DNA of 64,000 bases from CAVUCH01 sp963739995 (GCA_963739995.1 CAVUCH010000020.1:62001-126000); one strand, 5' to 3'; positions 26,333 to 35,255 are shown, counted from the first letter of the stretch. The notes: a model not told the origin generated them from the letters alone. A program made the numbers and translations.

Positions 26333-28666
26333 ATGTTGCGGATCCTCGACCGGTATATTATCCGCGAACTCCTGCTGCCCTTCCTGATCGGGCTGCTGGT
26401 CTTCACCTTCCTGCTCCTCATCCAGCCGCTGGCGGAACAGGGCGAGCGGCTCATCGCCAAGGGCGTCTCCTGGCAGCTGGTCGCCCGCGTGCTCATGACG
26501 CTGGTGCCCCAGGCCCTCGCGGTCACGATTCCGATTGCGCTGCTGATTGGCCTGCTCATCGCGTTCGGACGCCTCTCGGCGGATCGCGAGTCGGTCGCCC
26601 TGCAGGCGTGCGGCATCAGTATTTACCGCATGCTGCGCCCCGTCCTGATGATCGCCACGGTGGCCTGGGCCGTCACCAGTTACGTGATGTTCGTCGCCGT
26701 TCCGTCGGCCAACCAGACGTTCCGCGAGATCGTGTATGGGGTCGTGTCCGCCCGGGCCGAGAACGACATCAAGCCGCGCGTCTTCTTCGAGGACTTCCCC
26801 AACCGCGTGCTGTACGTGCGCGACACGCCACCGGGAGGCGGCGGCTGGCTCGACGTATTCCTCGCGGACACGACCAACCCGGATCAGCCGACCATCTTCA
26901 CCGCAAAGCGCGGCCGCATGGTCATCGATCGCGCGAAGCGCACGGTCGATCTCGTCCTCCAGGACGGCGCGCGGCACACGACCAGCCTCACCGACCCCGC
27001 GAAGTACGAAGTGACCCGCTTCGGCGAGTTCATCACGGGCCTCGATCCGAATGCCGTGTTTCCGCCGACCGAGATTCTCAAGGGCGACAACGAGATGTCG
27101 ATGCCGGAGCTCCGCGCACGGGTCACGGAACTCCAGGCGGCGGGGCTCTCCCCGCATGGCCCGATCATGGCGTTGCACCGGAAGTTCGCCATCCCCTTCG
27201 TGTGCTTCACGTTTGCGCTCATCGGCCTGGGACTGGGCCTCACGAGCGGCCGCGACGGGAAGCTCGCGAGCTTCGTCCCTGGTATCGGCGTCGTCTTCAT
27301 CTACTACGTCATCGATTACCTGGGGCGACAGATGGCCAAGGGCCAGGTCGTGCCCCCCTGGCTTGCGACGTGGGGGCCGAACATCGTGCTCGGCCTGGGC
27401 GGTGTGGCGCTGCTGCTGTGGCGATCGCGGTCAGCCGAGCGCCCGTTCAGGCTCTCATTGCCTGCTCGGTGGCGGCGGCCCTGGCGATCCACGGGCGCCG
27501 TCCCGGCGGCAGCCGCCCCGCGCAGGGTCGTGGTGGTCGTCCGGATCCCGCACTTGAGGATTCCGGTGCCCCGGCCGAAATTGCTCGACTGGTACGTGTC
27601 CAGCCTGTTCGCGAAGGTGCTCGGCCTGGCGTTCTTCGGGCTGCTCGGCATCTTCTACATCTCGACGTTCATCGACCTGTCCGACAAGCTGTTCAAGGGC
27701 ACTACGACCGGCGCGACGCTGCTGCAATACCTCTATTTCGCCACGCCACAGTTCGTGCTGTTCATTGTTCCCCTCTCGGTACTGATCACGGCGATGGTGG
27801 TGATCGGCGTCATCACCAAGAACAGCGAGCTGATCGTCATGAAGGCGTGCGGCATCAGCCTGTACAGGGCCGCGGCGCCGCTGCTGGCGTATGCCGTGCT
27901 GGCAAGCGCGCTGATGTTCCTCCTGCAGGAGCAGGTGCTCGCCTACGCGAACCGTCGCGCCGAGGCCATACGGCATGAGATCCGCGGTGGTTCTCCGCGT
28001 ACCTTCGACGTGTTCAACCGCAAGTGGCTGGTGGCGCGCGACGGCGACATCTACAACTATCTGTTCTACGACCCGGCGCGGCGCGAGCTGAACGGCCTCT
28101 CCGTCTTTCAGTTCGACGCGACGGGTGCCGCTTTCGCGGCCCGCACCTACGTCGCGCAGGCCGCGTGGGATCCCGAGAAGGGTCCGAGCGCGTGGCGTGG
28201 CACGTCCGGGTGGATCCGTGAGTTCACGCCAGCCGGCGAGACGAGGACCTTTGCGGTGTTCCCGGGCCGTGACCTGCGCCTGGAGCCGCCGGAGTACTTC
28301 GCCACCGAATCGCCCGACGCCGACCGCATGTCGTACGTGCAGCTCCGGCGTTACATCTCGGACTTGCGGGCGAGCGGGTTCAACGTAGTACCTCAGACGG
28401 TGGCGCTGCACCGGAAGATCTCTTTTCCGTTCGTCACGTTGATCATGACGCTCATCGCGGTGCCCTTCGCCGTGACCACTGGCCGGCGGGGCGCACTGTA
28501 CGGGATTGCCGTGGGGATCGTGCTCGCGGTCGTCTACTGGCTGACCACCAACGCATTTGGCGCCATCGGCAGCGCAGGGATGGTTGCGCCCGTGCTTGCC
28601 GCCTGGGCGCCCAATCTGATTTTTGGCGCCGGCGCGGCCTACCTGCTCTTGACGGTGCGTACGTAG
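26333..28666 (+). CDS. LPS export permease, LptF-LptG fused in one chain
   Basis: Two YjgP/YjgQ permease units lie in tandem in one polypeptide of about 777 residues. Unit one starts MLRILDRYIIRELLLPFLIGL and ends with its last helices near residue 370. A basic linker (PARWRRPWRSTGAVPAAAAPRR) follows. Unit two starts LLDWYVSSLFAKVLGLAFFGL and repeats the same plan: paired N-terminal helices, a periplasmic beta domain, then LHRKISFPFVTLIMTLIAVPFAVTTGRRG matching LHRKFAIPFVCFTFALIGLGLGLTSGRDG of unit one. LptF and LptG are normally separate. I prefer the ATG at 26333; in-frame GTG 26291 and ATG 26306 would add 9-14 residues and overlap the GH57 start. Confidence 0.9.
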   Translation: MLRILDRYIIRELLLPFLIGLLVFTFLLLIQPLAEQGERLIAKGVSWQLVARVLMTLVPQALAVTIPIALLIGLLIAFGRLSADRESVALQACGISIYRMLRPVLMIATVAWAVTSYVMFVAVPSANQTFREIVYGVVSARAENDIKPRVFFEDFPNRVLYVRDTPPGGGGWLDVFLADTTNPDQPTIFTAKRGRMVIDRAKRTVDLVLQDGARHTTSLTDPAKYEVTRFGEFITGLDPNAVFPPTEILKGDNEMSMPELRARVTELQAAGLSPHGPIMALHRKFAIPFVCFTFALIGLGLGLTSGRDGKLASFVPGIGVVFIYYVIDYLGRQMAKGQVVPPWLATWGPNIVLGLGGVALLLWRSRSAERPFRLSLPARWRRPWRSTGAVPAAAAPRRVVVVVRIPHLRIPVPRPKLLDWYVSSLFAKVLGLAFFGLLGIFYISTFIDLSDKLFKGTTTGATLLQYLYFATPQFVLFIVPLSVLITAMVVIGVITKNSELIVMKACGISLYRAAAPLLAYAVLASALMFLLQEQVLAYANRRAEAIRHEIRGGSPRTFDVFNRKWLVARDGDIYNYLFYDPARRELNGLSVFQFDATGAAFAARTYVAQAAWDPEKGPSAWRGTSGWIREFTPAGETRTFAVFPGRDLRLEPPEYFATESPDADRMSYVQLRRYISDLRASGFNVVPQTVALHRKISFPFVTLIMTLIAVPFAVTTGRRGALYGIAVGIVLAVVYWLTTNAFGAIGSAGMVAPVLAAWAPNLIFGAGAAYLLLTVRT

Positions 28667-28694
28667 CCGCGCGTGACGCCGGTGAGGGCCCGCG

Positions 28695-30428
28695 TCAGGG
28701 CGCTGCCGCACGTTCAAGCCGCACATCGTCAATCCACAGCGTCCCACGTCGCCCAGGGGGCGTGTTGATCGTGTCGACGACGAACAACACGGAGTCGATA
28801 TCACCGAGGGGAATGGGCAAAGGCGCCTGATCGACGGCGACCATGTCCGCGAAGGTCACGAGCAGGGTCTCCGGACAGCGGTCGATCACCACCGAGCGTC
28901 GCCAGCGCGCTCCCGAGCGCGGGGCCCGCAGCTGCACGGACACCCGCATCGGCGCATCGGCGGCCGCCTTGAAGCTGATTCGCGTCCACCGTGACAGCCC
29001 GCCCTGCCCCACACCCGCGACGAGCGCGGCATATTGACCGGCCCGCTCGCCGGGTCCCAAGCCGTATTCGAGTGCGACGGCTTCGCCGTCCCACGGCGCC
29101 GGTTCGGCGCCAATCCGCCCGTGGGAGGCGGCGTCCTGCTCGACCCGCCAGCGCGCGACGTCACTGCCGTCGTAGAGAACTTCCGCCTCCAGGGCCGGGG
29201 AAACGCGCCGGGACGGGCGCACGCGCGGGAGCGACGAACCGATGAAGATCGGGTTGCCGACAATCCACGGCACCGCCGGCGTGCCGGGCGCGCTTGGCAG
29301 TTTCGCCTCCACCCGGTAGACGGCTATCGCAGGTGAGGCGGCGTGCTCGAAGCGCAGGTGTCCGCTGTCCGACGCCGCGACGACCCGCCCATTGCGGCGG
29401 AGGACGAGCGAGACCCCGGGTACGCGGGCGACGTCGGCCTCCAGGATCGCGGAGTCCGGCACCGGCAGATCGTCCCCCGCACTGGCGCGCCGCGTGCCGG
29501 AGCGGGCTCTGAAATGGAAGGCCGCCGGTGAGGCGAGCGCGTCGATTACGGTGTACACGTGGCCGGCCCTGATCGCGGTCAGGAGGGCGGCGGCATCGCG
29601 GGCGGCATCGCCGGTCAGCGGGGCGGCGAGAGAAACGCGGGGAGCGAACGCGCGGAATGCCGTTTCATAACCGGGCAGCTCGAGGGAGAGATCACGGTCC
29701 GCGGGCTCCCAGTTACCGCGAGGACCGATGCGCGCGTGCGCATCGTGGCCGGCGAGCCCAATCACGCGGCGGTACTGTGAGACGGCGTCCCACTCGGCAA
29801 ACGGCGTATCAGGACGGTCGAAGCCTGCCGCGACGGTTTCCGGGCCGCGCCACCAGTAGGTGGCGAGGGCACGGGCCACGCCAAGGGTGCCTTCGTTACG
29901 CCACTCGCTGTCGGCGTTCAACCACTCGATCCCGTCGAACGGCAGGGTCCAGTCCCGCCAGCGCAGGTCGTCCTTCGGCGAATCCGGGTGTGCCACGATG
30001 CCGAAGCCCTCGAGCCGCGCCACGTCCTCGACCACATCCCGAGGCTCCCCCGCCAGGCGATATGGGGCACGCGGCAGCCCCAGCGCGACGTAGTGTCCGC
30101 CGGTCGTGCTGATTTCCACCCCGTCGATCACGAGCACGCCCGCGCGATAGGCCGGAGAGTCTGGCTCGCGTGTGCCGTCACCGTGATCGGTCAGCACCAC
30201 GAATTGCAGCCCCGCGCGCCGGGCCGCAGCGGCCACGGCTTCCACTGTGCCGGTTCCGTCGGACCGGACGGTGTGCACGTGCAGGCTGCCACGGACAGTC
30301 AGCGGATCGGGGACAACGCCCGCCACCATCAGTGCGCGGCGTGGGAGGAGCGCCCACACCACGAGCACGACCGCGGCACAAGCCAGCAACAGCGTGAGGA
30401 TGAACCTCGCGGTGCGGGTTCGCGACAC
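28695..30428 (-). CDS. Membrane-anchored PHP-domain metallophosphoesterase-like protein
   Basis: A 577-residue protein with one N-terminal transmembrane helix (about 9-27), so the rest lies outside the cytoplasm. The PHP motifs are visible: GSLHVHTVRSDGTGT (metal ligands), VLTDHGDGTREP, GFGIVAHPDSPKDD and LAGHDAHAR. The C-terminal 180 residues form a beta-rich domain like CIA30/carbohydrate-binding modules (RISFKAAADAPMRVSVQLRAP ... GTLWIDDVRLERAA). PHP proteins include phosphoesterases and polymerase proofreading domains; an external PHP enzyme has no clear known substrate. It converges with lptFG. Confidence 0.85.
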   Translation of the reverse strand: MSRTRTARFILTLLLACAAVVLVVWALLPRRALMVAGVVPDPLTVRGSLHVHTVRSDGTGTVEAVAAAARRAGLQFVVLTDHGDGTREPDSPAYRAGVLVIDGVEISTTGGHYVALGLPRAPYRLAGEPRDVVEDVARLEGFGIVAHPDSPKDDLRWRDWTLPFDGIEWLNADSEWRNEGTLGVARALATYWWRGPETVAAGFDRPDTPFAEWDAVSQYRRVIGLAGHDAHARIGPRGNWEPADRDLSLELPGYETAFRAFAPRVSLAAPLTGDAARDAAALLTAIRAGHVYTVIDALASPAAFHFRARSGTRRASAGDDLPVPDSAILEADVARVPGVSLVLRRNGRVVAASDSGHLRFEHAASPAIAVYRVEAKLPSAPGTPAVPWIVGNPIFIGSSLPRVRPSRRVSPALEAEVLYDGSDVARWRVEQDAASHGRIGAEPAPWDGEAVALEYGLGPGERAGQYAALVAGVGQGGLSRWTRISFKAAADAPMRVSVQLRAPRSGARWRRSVVIDRCPETLLVTFADMVAVDQAPLPIPLGDIDSVLFVVDTINTPPGRRGTLWIDDVRLERAAAP

Positions 30429-30432
30429 GCCG

Positions 30433-30555
30433 TCAGGTCCTTGCGCCGGGGGGGGCGCCGAGCAGGGGGACGCCCCGCCGGATCATGCGCCAGACTCCAC
30501 TCGGCTCGTCTGGCGAGACGAACGGGGCCGAGGAGCCGAACCGCGATGTGCTCAT
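30433..30555 (-). CDS. Possible 40-residue ORF between the XerD-type and PHP genes
   Basis: A short frame reads MSTSRFGSSAPFVSPDEPSG and continues to LLGAPPGART. About nine in ten codons end in G or C, which matches real genes here, and it lies in the same direction as its neighbours with a weak AGGG site. I recognise no family. It may be a spurious frame in GC-rich DNA, or a small gene. Confidence 0.25.
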   Translation of the reverse strand: MSTSRFGSSAPFVSPDEPSGVWRMIRRGVPLLGAPPGART

Positions 30556-30571
30556 GCCCTGGTGCAACCAC

Positions 30572-31501
30572 TCACGGACGCGGATGGAACCGGTCGTACA
30601 ACGCGCGCATGCGCGCCTCCAATACATGGGTGTAGATCTGCGTCGTGGACAGGTCCGCATGCCCGAGCATCATCTGGATCGACCGCAGGTCGGCGCCGCG
30701 CTCGAGCAGGTGCGTGGCGAACGAGTGGCGCAGCACGTGGGGGCTGAGACTCGGCGGCAACCCGGCCTGGCGCCCGTACGCGGTCAGAATGCGCCAGAAG
30801 CCGGAGCGGCTCAGCGCGCCGCCGTCTCGCGCATTCACGAACAGGCGTGGCGACGGTCGAGCGCGCAGCAGGTGAGCGCGTCCGTCCTTCACGTACCGCC
30901 CGACCCACCCCGCCGCGGTGTCGCCAATGGGAACGAGGCGCTCCTTGCTGCCTTTGCCCATGCAGGTGAGGTACCCGGCTTCGAGGTTGAGGTCCGCGGC
31001 CTTGAGCGCGACGAGCTCCGACACACGCAAGCCGGTCGCATAGAGCAGCTCGATCAGTGCGCGATCGCGCAACCCGCGCGGCGTGGTCGCATCCGGCTGT
31101 GCGAGCAGGGCGTCCACCTGCTCGACCGAGAGATACCTCGGCAACGCTGCCCACGCACGCGGCGCGTGAAGATCATCGGCCGGACTCTCCGCGATTCGCC
31201 GGCTCACGGCAAGGTACCGGTAGAAGCCCCTTACACACGCGACCGCGCGCGCGACAGACCGGGCGGCAAGGCCGCCCGCCATGAGCTCCCGCGTGAACGC
31301 CTCGAGGTCAACGCGCGTGAGCGCCTCCACCGGTGCCTCTCGGCCTGCAGCAAAACGCGCCAGCAGCACCAGGTCGCGTCCGTAGCTCTCGAGTGTGTGA
31401 GCCGCGAGTCGGCGCTCCACCCGCAGATGATCGAGGTATGCATCCAGGAAGTGGTGCCCGCCAGGGGCCGACGCCGGTGCCGAGGGGTGCTCTGAGTCCA
31501 T
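30572..31501 (-). CDS. xerD: Tyrosine recombinase XerD-type
   Basis: A 309-residue site-specific recombinase of the XerC/XerD class, which resolves chromosome dimers at dif. The N-terminal SAM-like DNA-binding domain is FLDAYLDHLRVERRLAAHTLESYGRDL. The catalytic domain has all expected residues: Arg in YATGLRVSELVAL, Lys in CMGKGSKERLVPI, HxxR in SPHVLRHSFATHLLERGAD, and the Tyr nucleophile in LGHADLSTTQIYTHV. The sequence resembles XerD more than XerC, but a partner gene is not in the window. No mobile element surrounds it, so a housekeeping role is likely. Confidence 0.9.
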   Translation of the reverse strand: MDSEHPSAPASAPGGHHFLDAYLDHLRVERRLAAHTLESYGRDLVLLARFAAGREAPVEALTRVDLEAFTRELMAGGLAARSVARAVACVRGFYRYLAVSRRIAESPADDLHAPRAWAALPRYLSVEQVDALLAQPDATTPRGLRDRALIELLYATGLRVSELVALKAADLNLEAGYLTCMGKGSKERLVPIGDTAAGWVGRYVKDGRAHLLRARPSPRLFVNARDGGALSRSGFWRILTAYGRQAGLPPSLSPHVLRHSFATHLLERGADLRSIQMMLGHADLSTTQIYTHVLEARMRALYDRFHPRP

Positions 31502-31628
31502 GGCTTGGGCGCGGGGCGCCGTGCGTCGCGCGGGGACAGCTTACAACACGCCTCAGCGCCGCTCTGAGGCGGCTGCAGTACAATCACGCGTTGCGCGGCG
31601 GGTACGCGGCGCACCCACGAGGTTCCAC

Positions 31629-32579
31629 ATGGCGTTTCGTTCGAAGTGGCAGGCGCTGCCGACCGAAGCGATCAACCCCGCGACGCTCGGCATCGACAAG
31701 CTGCCCGCGGCGGAGATCGTCGAGCTCATGCTCGCCGAGGATCGCAAGATGATCGCAGCCGTGCAGCGAGAGCGGGAGCGCATCGCGCTCGGGGCCGAGA
31801 TCATCGCCGACGGCCTGCGGGAGGGCGGCCGCATCATCTTCGTCGGCGCCGGCACCAGCGGGCGTCTTGGCGTGCTGGAATCCGCGGAGATGCCGCCAAC
31901 GTTCGGCACCGATCCCGCGCTCGTCCAGGCGGTCATCGCGGGCGGCCGCGGCGCCACCTTCCGCGCGAAGGAAGGCGTCGAAGACAATTACGAGGAAGGC
32001 GCACGCGCCGTGACCCGGCTGCGGCCCGGCCGCAAGGACGTAGTCGTGGGCGTGTCGGCCAGCGGCATGACGCCGTTCGTGCGGGGCGCGCTCACACGCG
32101 CGCGGAAGGCCGGCTCCAAGGTGCTCTTCGTCACCTGCGACCCGAAGACGGAGCTGCAGACCTTCGTCGATCTCACCATTGCGCTGGCGGTCGGCCCGGA
32201 GGTGATCGCCGGATCGACTCGGCTCAAGGCGGGCACGGCCACCAAGATGGCGCTCAACATGCTGACGACGACCGCCATGATCCGGATCGGGAAGACCTAC
32301 GGCAACCTGATGGTCGACGTGCGCACGGGATCCGAGAAACTGAAGGACCGCGCGCGCCGCATCGTCAACATGGTCACCGGTCTCGAGTACGCCGAAGCGG
32401 ACAAGCTGCTGGCGAAGGCACGCTGGAACGTGAAGGCAGCCGTGGTGATGCAGAAGACAGGGCTGTCGTACCTCAAAGCGATGAGCCGGCTGCGCAAGGC
32501 GAGCGGCCTCATGCGCGATGCGATCGGCGAGGATATCGAGCCCCGGCTCAAGGCGCTGATCGACCAGCAGCTCGCATGA
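31629..32579 (+). CDS. murQ: N-acetylmuramic acid 6-phosphate etherase
   Basis: MurQ cleaves the lactyl ether of MurNAc-6-phosphate to GlcNAc-6-phosphate in peptidoglycan recycling. I chose the ATG at 31629 because the family starts there; this gives 316 residues. The SIS domain has FVGAGTSGRLGVLESAEMPPTFG, IAGSTRLKAGTATKMALNMLTT and the helical C-terminal part that completes the active site (AKARWNVKAAVVMQKTGL). It is divergent from the XerD-type gene and convergent with nagB, which acts two steps later in the same pathway. Confidence 0.95.
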   Translation: MAFRSKWQALPTEAINPATLGIDKLPAAEIVELMLAEDRKMIAAVQRERERIALGAEIIADGLREGGRIIFVGAGTSGRLGVLESAEMPPTFGTDPALVQAVIAGGRGATFRAKEGVEDNYEEGARAVTRLRPGRKDVVVGVSASGMTPFVRGALTRARKAGSKVLFVTCDPKTELQTFVDLTIALAVGPEVIAGSTRLKAGTATKMALNMLTTTAMIRIGKTYGNLMVDVRTGSEKLKDRARRIVNMVTGLEYAEADKLLAKARWNVKAAVVMQKTGLSYLKAMSRLRKASGLMRDAIGEDIEPRLKALIDQQLA

Positions 32580-32605
32580 TCGCGCGGGCCGCGGACGCCG
32601 CGGCC

Positions 32606-33370
32606 TCAACGGCCGTTCAGATCCCGTGCCGCCGGCTCGTCGAGCATCACCTCGACGCGGCTGTGCAGCTGCAGGAACGATGCAGGCAGCATCGTCGTCA
32701 GCGGCCCCTCGATCATCTTGCGGACACACCCCGCCTTCGAATCCCCCGTTGCGATCAGAACGATGCGCCTCGCCTGGAGAATCGTGGCCATCCCCATCGA
32801 CAGCGCCTCCCGCGGCACGGCCTCGGGGTCGCCTCCGAACAGGGCCGCGTTCGACCGGCGCGTCTCGGGCCGCAGCGTCACCCGGTGGGTGCGCGCCATG
32901 AGCTCCGGTCCCGGCTCGTTGAAGCCGATGTGCCCGTTGGTGCCCAGTCCCAGAATCTGCAGATCGATCCCGCCAGCCTCCGCAATCGCCGCCTCGTAGC
33001 GCGCACACTCGGCCTCCGGATCGGCCGCGGTGCCGTCGAGGATGTGCGCGTGCGGGCGGTGCTCGCCGAGATGCCCGAACAGGTGGTGCTCCATGAAATG
33101 GCGGTAGCTCCCAGGGTGCGTGGCGGGCAAGCCGAGGAACTCGTCGAGGTTGAAGGTGATGACGTTCGAGAGATCGAGGGTGCCGGCGCGCGAGCGTTGG
33201 ACGAGCTCGTTGTACAGCAGCACGGGCGTGCGACCGGTTGGCAGGCCCAGCACGGATCGCGGTGCATCCCGCACGGCGGAGACGACAATGACGGCGAGCG
33301 CGTCGGCAACGGCGCGTTCATCGGCGAAGACGCGGATCTGCATCGAGGACGAGAGTCGGGAGTGCGGCAT
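32606..33370 (-). CDS. nagB: Glucosamine-6-phosphate deaminase
   Basis: NagB turns glucosamine-6-phosphate into fructose-6-phosphate and ammonia. Key motifs are VLGLPTGRTPVLLYNEL, TFNLDEFLGLPATHPGSYRHFM (catalytic Asp and His) and LGLGTNGHIGFNEPG. The start at 33370 lies 8 bases after the GlcNAc kinase stop; an alternative ATG at 33343 (MQIRVFADERAV) fits the family start better, and neither has a strong ribosome site. At 254 (or 245) residues it is a normal single-domain enzyme. No nagA deacetylase is nearby. Confidence 0.93.
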   Translation of the reverse strand: MPHSRLSSSMQIRVFADERAVADALAVIVVSAVRDAPRSVLGLPTGRTPVLLYNELVQRSRAGTLDLSNVITFNLDEFLGLPATHPGSYRHFMEHHLFGHLGEHRPHAHILDGTAADPEAECARYEAAIAEAGGIDLQILGLGTNGHIGFNEPGPELMARTHRVTLRPETRRSNAALFGGDPEAVPREALSMGMATILQARRIVLIATGDSKAGCVRKMIEGPLTTMLPASFLQLHSRVEVMLDEPAARDLNGR

Positions 33371-33378
33371 GACGTGGC

Positions 33379-34344
33379 TCAGACGTATTGTGGCAGGCGG
33401 GCGCCTCCGTGGGCTTCCGCGATCGCGAGACGCACCGCCCCGATGGCGGGTTCATCCGTGAGCAGTCGCGGCAGGCTGCGCGGCGCCATGTCGGGCAGGC
33501 GCGCGAGCAGCTGCTCGCGCAGTGACGGCACCGCGCGCAGGACCCCTCCCGCGAGTACCAGCGGAAACACGAGGCCCCGCATCGAGAGCCGCTCCGCGAC
33601 CGAGCCCGCTGCACTGACCAGCTCGTCGCTCGCGCGGTCCACGATGTCGCGCGCGACCGCGTCGCCTTCATCGCAGGCGGCCTGGACGGCCTCCGCGATC
33701 GAGGCGACGCGGTGGCGCCGCGGGTCTCGCAGGTGCACTTCCTGCACCAGGTCTGGCACACCGCGCACGCGGAAGTGCTGCAGGACACGGGCCGACAACG
33801 TCGTTGCCGGTCCGCGGCCGTCCGCGTGGCGCACCACGGCGCCAAGCGCGCGCCGCCCGATCCAGTAGCCACTGCCCTCGTCGCCGAGAATGTAGCCCCA
33901 TCCCCCACTGCGGGCGGCCTGGCCTTGTTCGTTCCGGCCATAGCAGATCGATCCCGTCCCGCAGATGACCACGATGCCGGGGCCGTCGCCGGCGCCGGCC
34001 GTGAGCGCCACCAGGGCATCGTTCACGATCACCGTCGGCGACTTGTACCCGATGCGCCGCATGATGCCCCGCATGATGGTTGCGTCGTCCGGCCGGTCCG
34101 CTCCGGCAATTCCCAGGCAGATTGCGGCAGGCACGATGGGCCTTCCGGCGAGCGCGCTCTCCATCACCTCGTGCAGGACCTTCTCGACTTCCAGCTCCCC
34201 CTGCGCCTGCAGGTTCGCGCCCGGTCCCCGCGCCGACCACACGACGCTGCCGGCGCCGTCGGCGAGGAGGCACACCGTTTTCGTGCCGCCTGCGTCGATG
34301 CCCAGCACGTGTAACGCGTCACCAGTTTGTCCCATTCCAGTCAT
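33379..34344 (-). CDS. BadF/BadG/BcrA/BcrD-type N-acetylglucosamine kinase
   Basis: An ASKHA-fold sugar kinase of 321 residues. The phosphate-binding loop is GIDAGGTKTVCLLAD, a second loop is VICGTGSICYGRNEQG, and the signature GWGYILGDEGSGYWIGRRAL is that of the GlcNAc/MurNAc kinase branch. The adenosine motif LAGGVLRAVPSL lies near the end. It is translated with nagB (8 bases apart), which supports a role in amino-sugar recycling. GlcNAc, glucosamine or MurNAc are all possible substrates. Confidence 0.88.
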   Translation of the reverse strand: MTGMGQTGDALHVLGIDAGGTKTVCLLADGAGSVVWSARGPGANLQAQGELEVEKVLHEVMESALAGRPIVPAAICLGIAGADRPDDATIMRGIMRRIGYKSPTVIVNDALVALTAGAGDGPGIVVICGTGSICYGRNEQGQAARSGGWGYILGDEGSGYWIGRRALGAVVRHADGRGPATTLSARVLQHFRVRGVPDLVQEVHLRDPRRHRVASIAEAVQAACDEGDAVARDIVDRASDELVSAAGSVAERLSMRGLVFPLVLAGGVLRAVPSLREQLLARLPDMAPRSLPRLLTDEPAIGAVRLAIAEAHGGARLPQYV

Positions 34345-34486
34345 TGTCTGTCAGAACGATCGACCACATGGCGAGGAATGCGCAGAGGGGACTGTTCATG
34401 CGCCCGGCGACTTCCACTCGGCCACTCGTTGACAGCCCCATGGGGGCAGAGTACATTCCTGCCGACCCTGCGACCGTGCCCATCCT

Positions 34487-34849
34487 GTGAACATCACGCA
34501 CGACACCCTGCGAGCGTCGGTGCTCCTCGCTCTCATCGCGTGTCTGCTCGTGGCTGCTGGGCGCGAGCCTCGCGCCTCCTCCGATGTTCGCGAGGTGCGT
34601 GCGCTGTGGGTCACGCGCAGCAGCCTCACGAGCCCGGAGCGTGTTGCGGCCATGGTGGGCTCCGCGGCGGACGGCGGGTTCAACACGCTGCTCGTACAGG
34701 TGCGGGGCCGGGGTGATGCTTACTTCGCCAGCCGTGTGGAGCCGCGTGGATCTGCCGGCGCTTGGGCGCGCAGCGTTCAGGGGCTAGTACCCCGAGAGCT
34801 TCTGCATCCGCCATGCCCCGTCCTGGATCTTGCTGTCATCGCCGCCTAG
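34487..34849 (+). pseudogene. Truncated family-10-like glycosyl hydrolase (GHL10), 5' fragment
   Basis: A GTG start leads into a signal peptide (LLALIACLLVAAGREPRASS) and the first strands of a DUF187/GHL10 TIM barrel: EVRALWVTRSSLTSPERVAAMVGSAADGGFNTLLVQVRGRGDAYFASRVEPR. Likeness stops right after this, at about residue 83. The frame then runs through unrelated sequence and stops at TAG, the first three bases of the palindromic element at 34847. A complete family member is several hundred residues, so most of the gene is lost. It is probably non-functional. Confidence 0.8.
34784..34846 (-). pseudogene. Possible C-terminal remnant of an unidentified gene
   Basis: Read on the minus strand, bases between the GHL10 fragment and the palindromic element give GGDDSKIQDGAWRMQKLSGY and a TAG stop at 34784-34786. 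The codons are mostly G/C-ending, as in real genes here. I do not recognise the parent gene. It would mean that three gene ends meet at this scar, but the piece is very short and may be chance. Confidence 0.3.
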
Positions 34850-35010
34850 TGGCCTGTCCTTGTCATTTGTGGAGTGGCTGTCGGAGCGCGGCGCCCGAGT
34901 GGCAAGGCGTGAGGAGCGAGCATATCGGGAATATTCGAGCGACGAGCAACGCCGCCAATCGGGACGCCCCGCCCGACAGGCACTCTACAAATGACAAGGA
35001 CAGGCCACTA
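34847..35010. repeat. 164 bp palindromic repeat element
   Basis: The 30-base ends (34847-34876 and 34981-35010) are inverted repeats matching at 29 of 30 positions, beginning TAGTGGCCTGTCCTTGTCAT. The inner part has further pairing (TGTCGG...CCCGACA). No open frame of useful size is inside. A core of 27 bases (34891-34917) matches 24 of 27 with 56069-56095 in a second element. Structure and size recall MITE- or REP-like elements. It lies exactly between two truncated genes. No clear target-site duplication is visible, as expected if the flanks were deleted. Confidence 0.88.
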
Positions 35011-35251
35011 GATCCTCGGCACCGCGGCGTTCGGCGCTGGGTGTCCAGCGCTCATTCACCCGGGCATCACAGCCTCGGCTGCTGTCGGCGTTGCCGCAGG
35101 GACTGCGGCGATGCTCGGCGTCAAGCTGTTGACCGGTGTCTTATGCCAGTGGTACGTGCTGATCGGCTCGCTCGTCATGCTGGGTGCGGGCACCCTGGCG
35201 AGCGCGATGGCCGGCACGCCCGCGCGCCGCAACACACCACGCGAGGGGTGA
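35011..35251 (+). pseudogene. Sodium:solute symporter (SSS family), C-terminal fragment
   Basis: The frame opens right at the end of the palindromic element and runs to a TGA at 35249. It reads ILGTAAFGA and then AAMLGVKLLTGVLCQWYVLI with GSLVMLGAGTLASAMAG. This matches the last two transmembrane segments of sodium:solute symporters, including the typical WYVLIGS. No start codon or earlier helices are present. About 450-500 residues are missing, so this is a remnant. It abuts the serine hydrolase gene, which fits a lost transporter-hydrolase operon. Confidence 0.7.
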
Positions 35252-35255
35252 ACCC

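Noticed and set aside
30572..31501. Integrase of a mobile element
   Set aside because: The protein has XerD-like length and motifs, and no other mobile genes, attachment-site repeats or composition change surround it.
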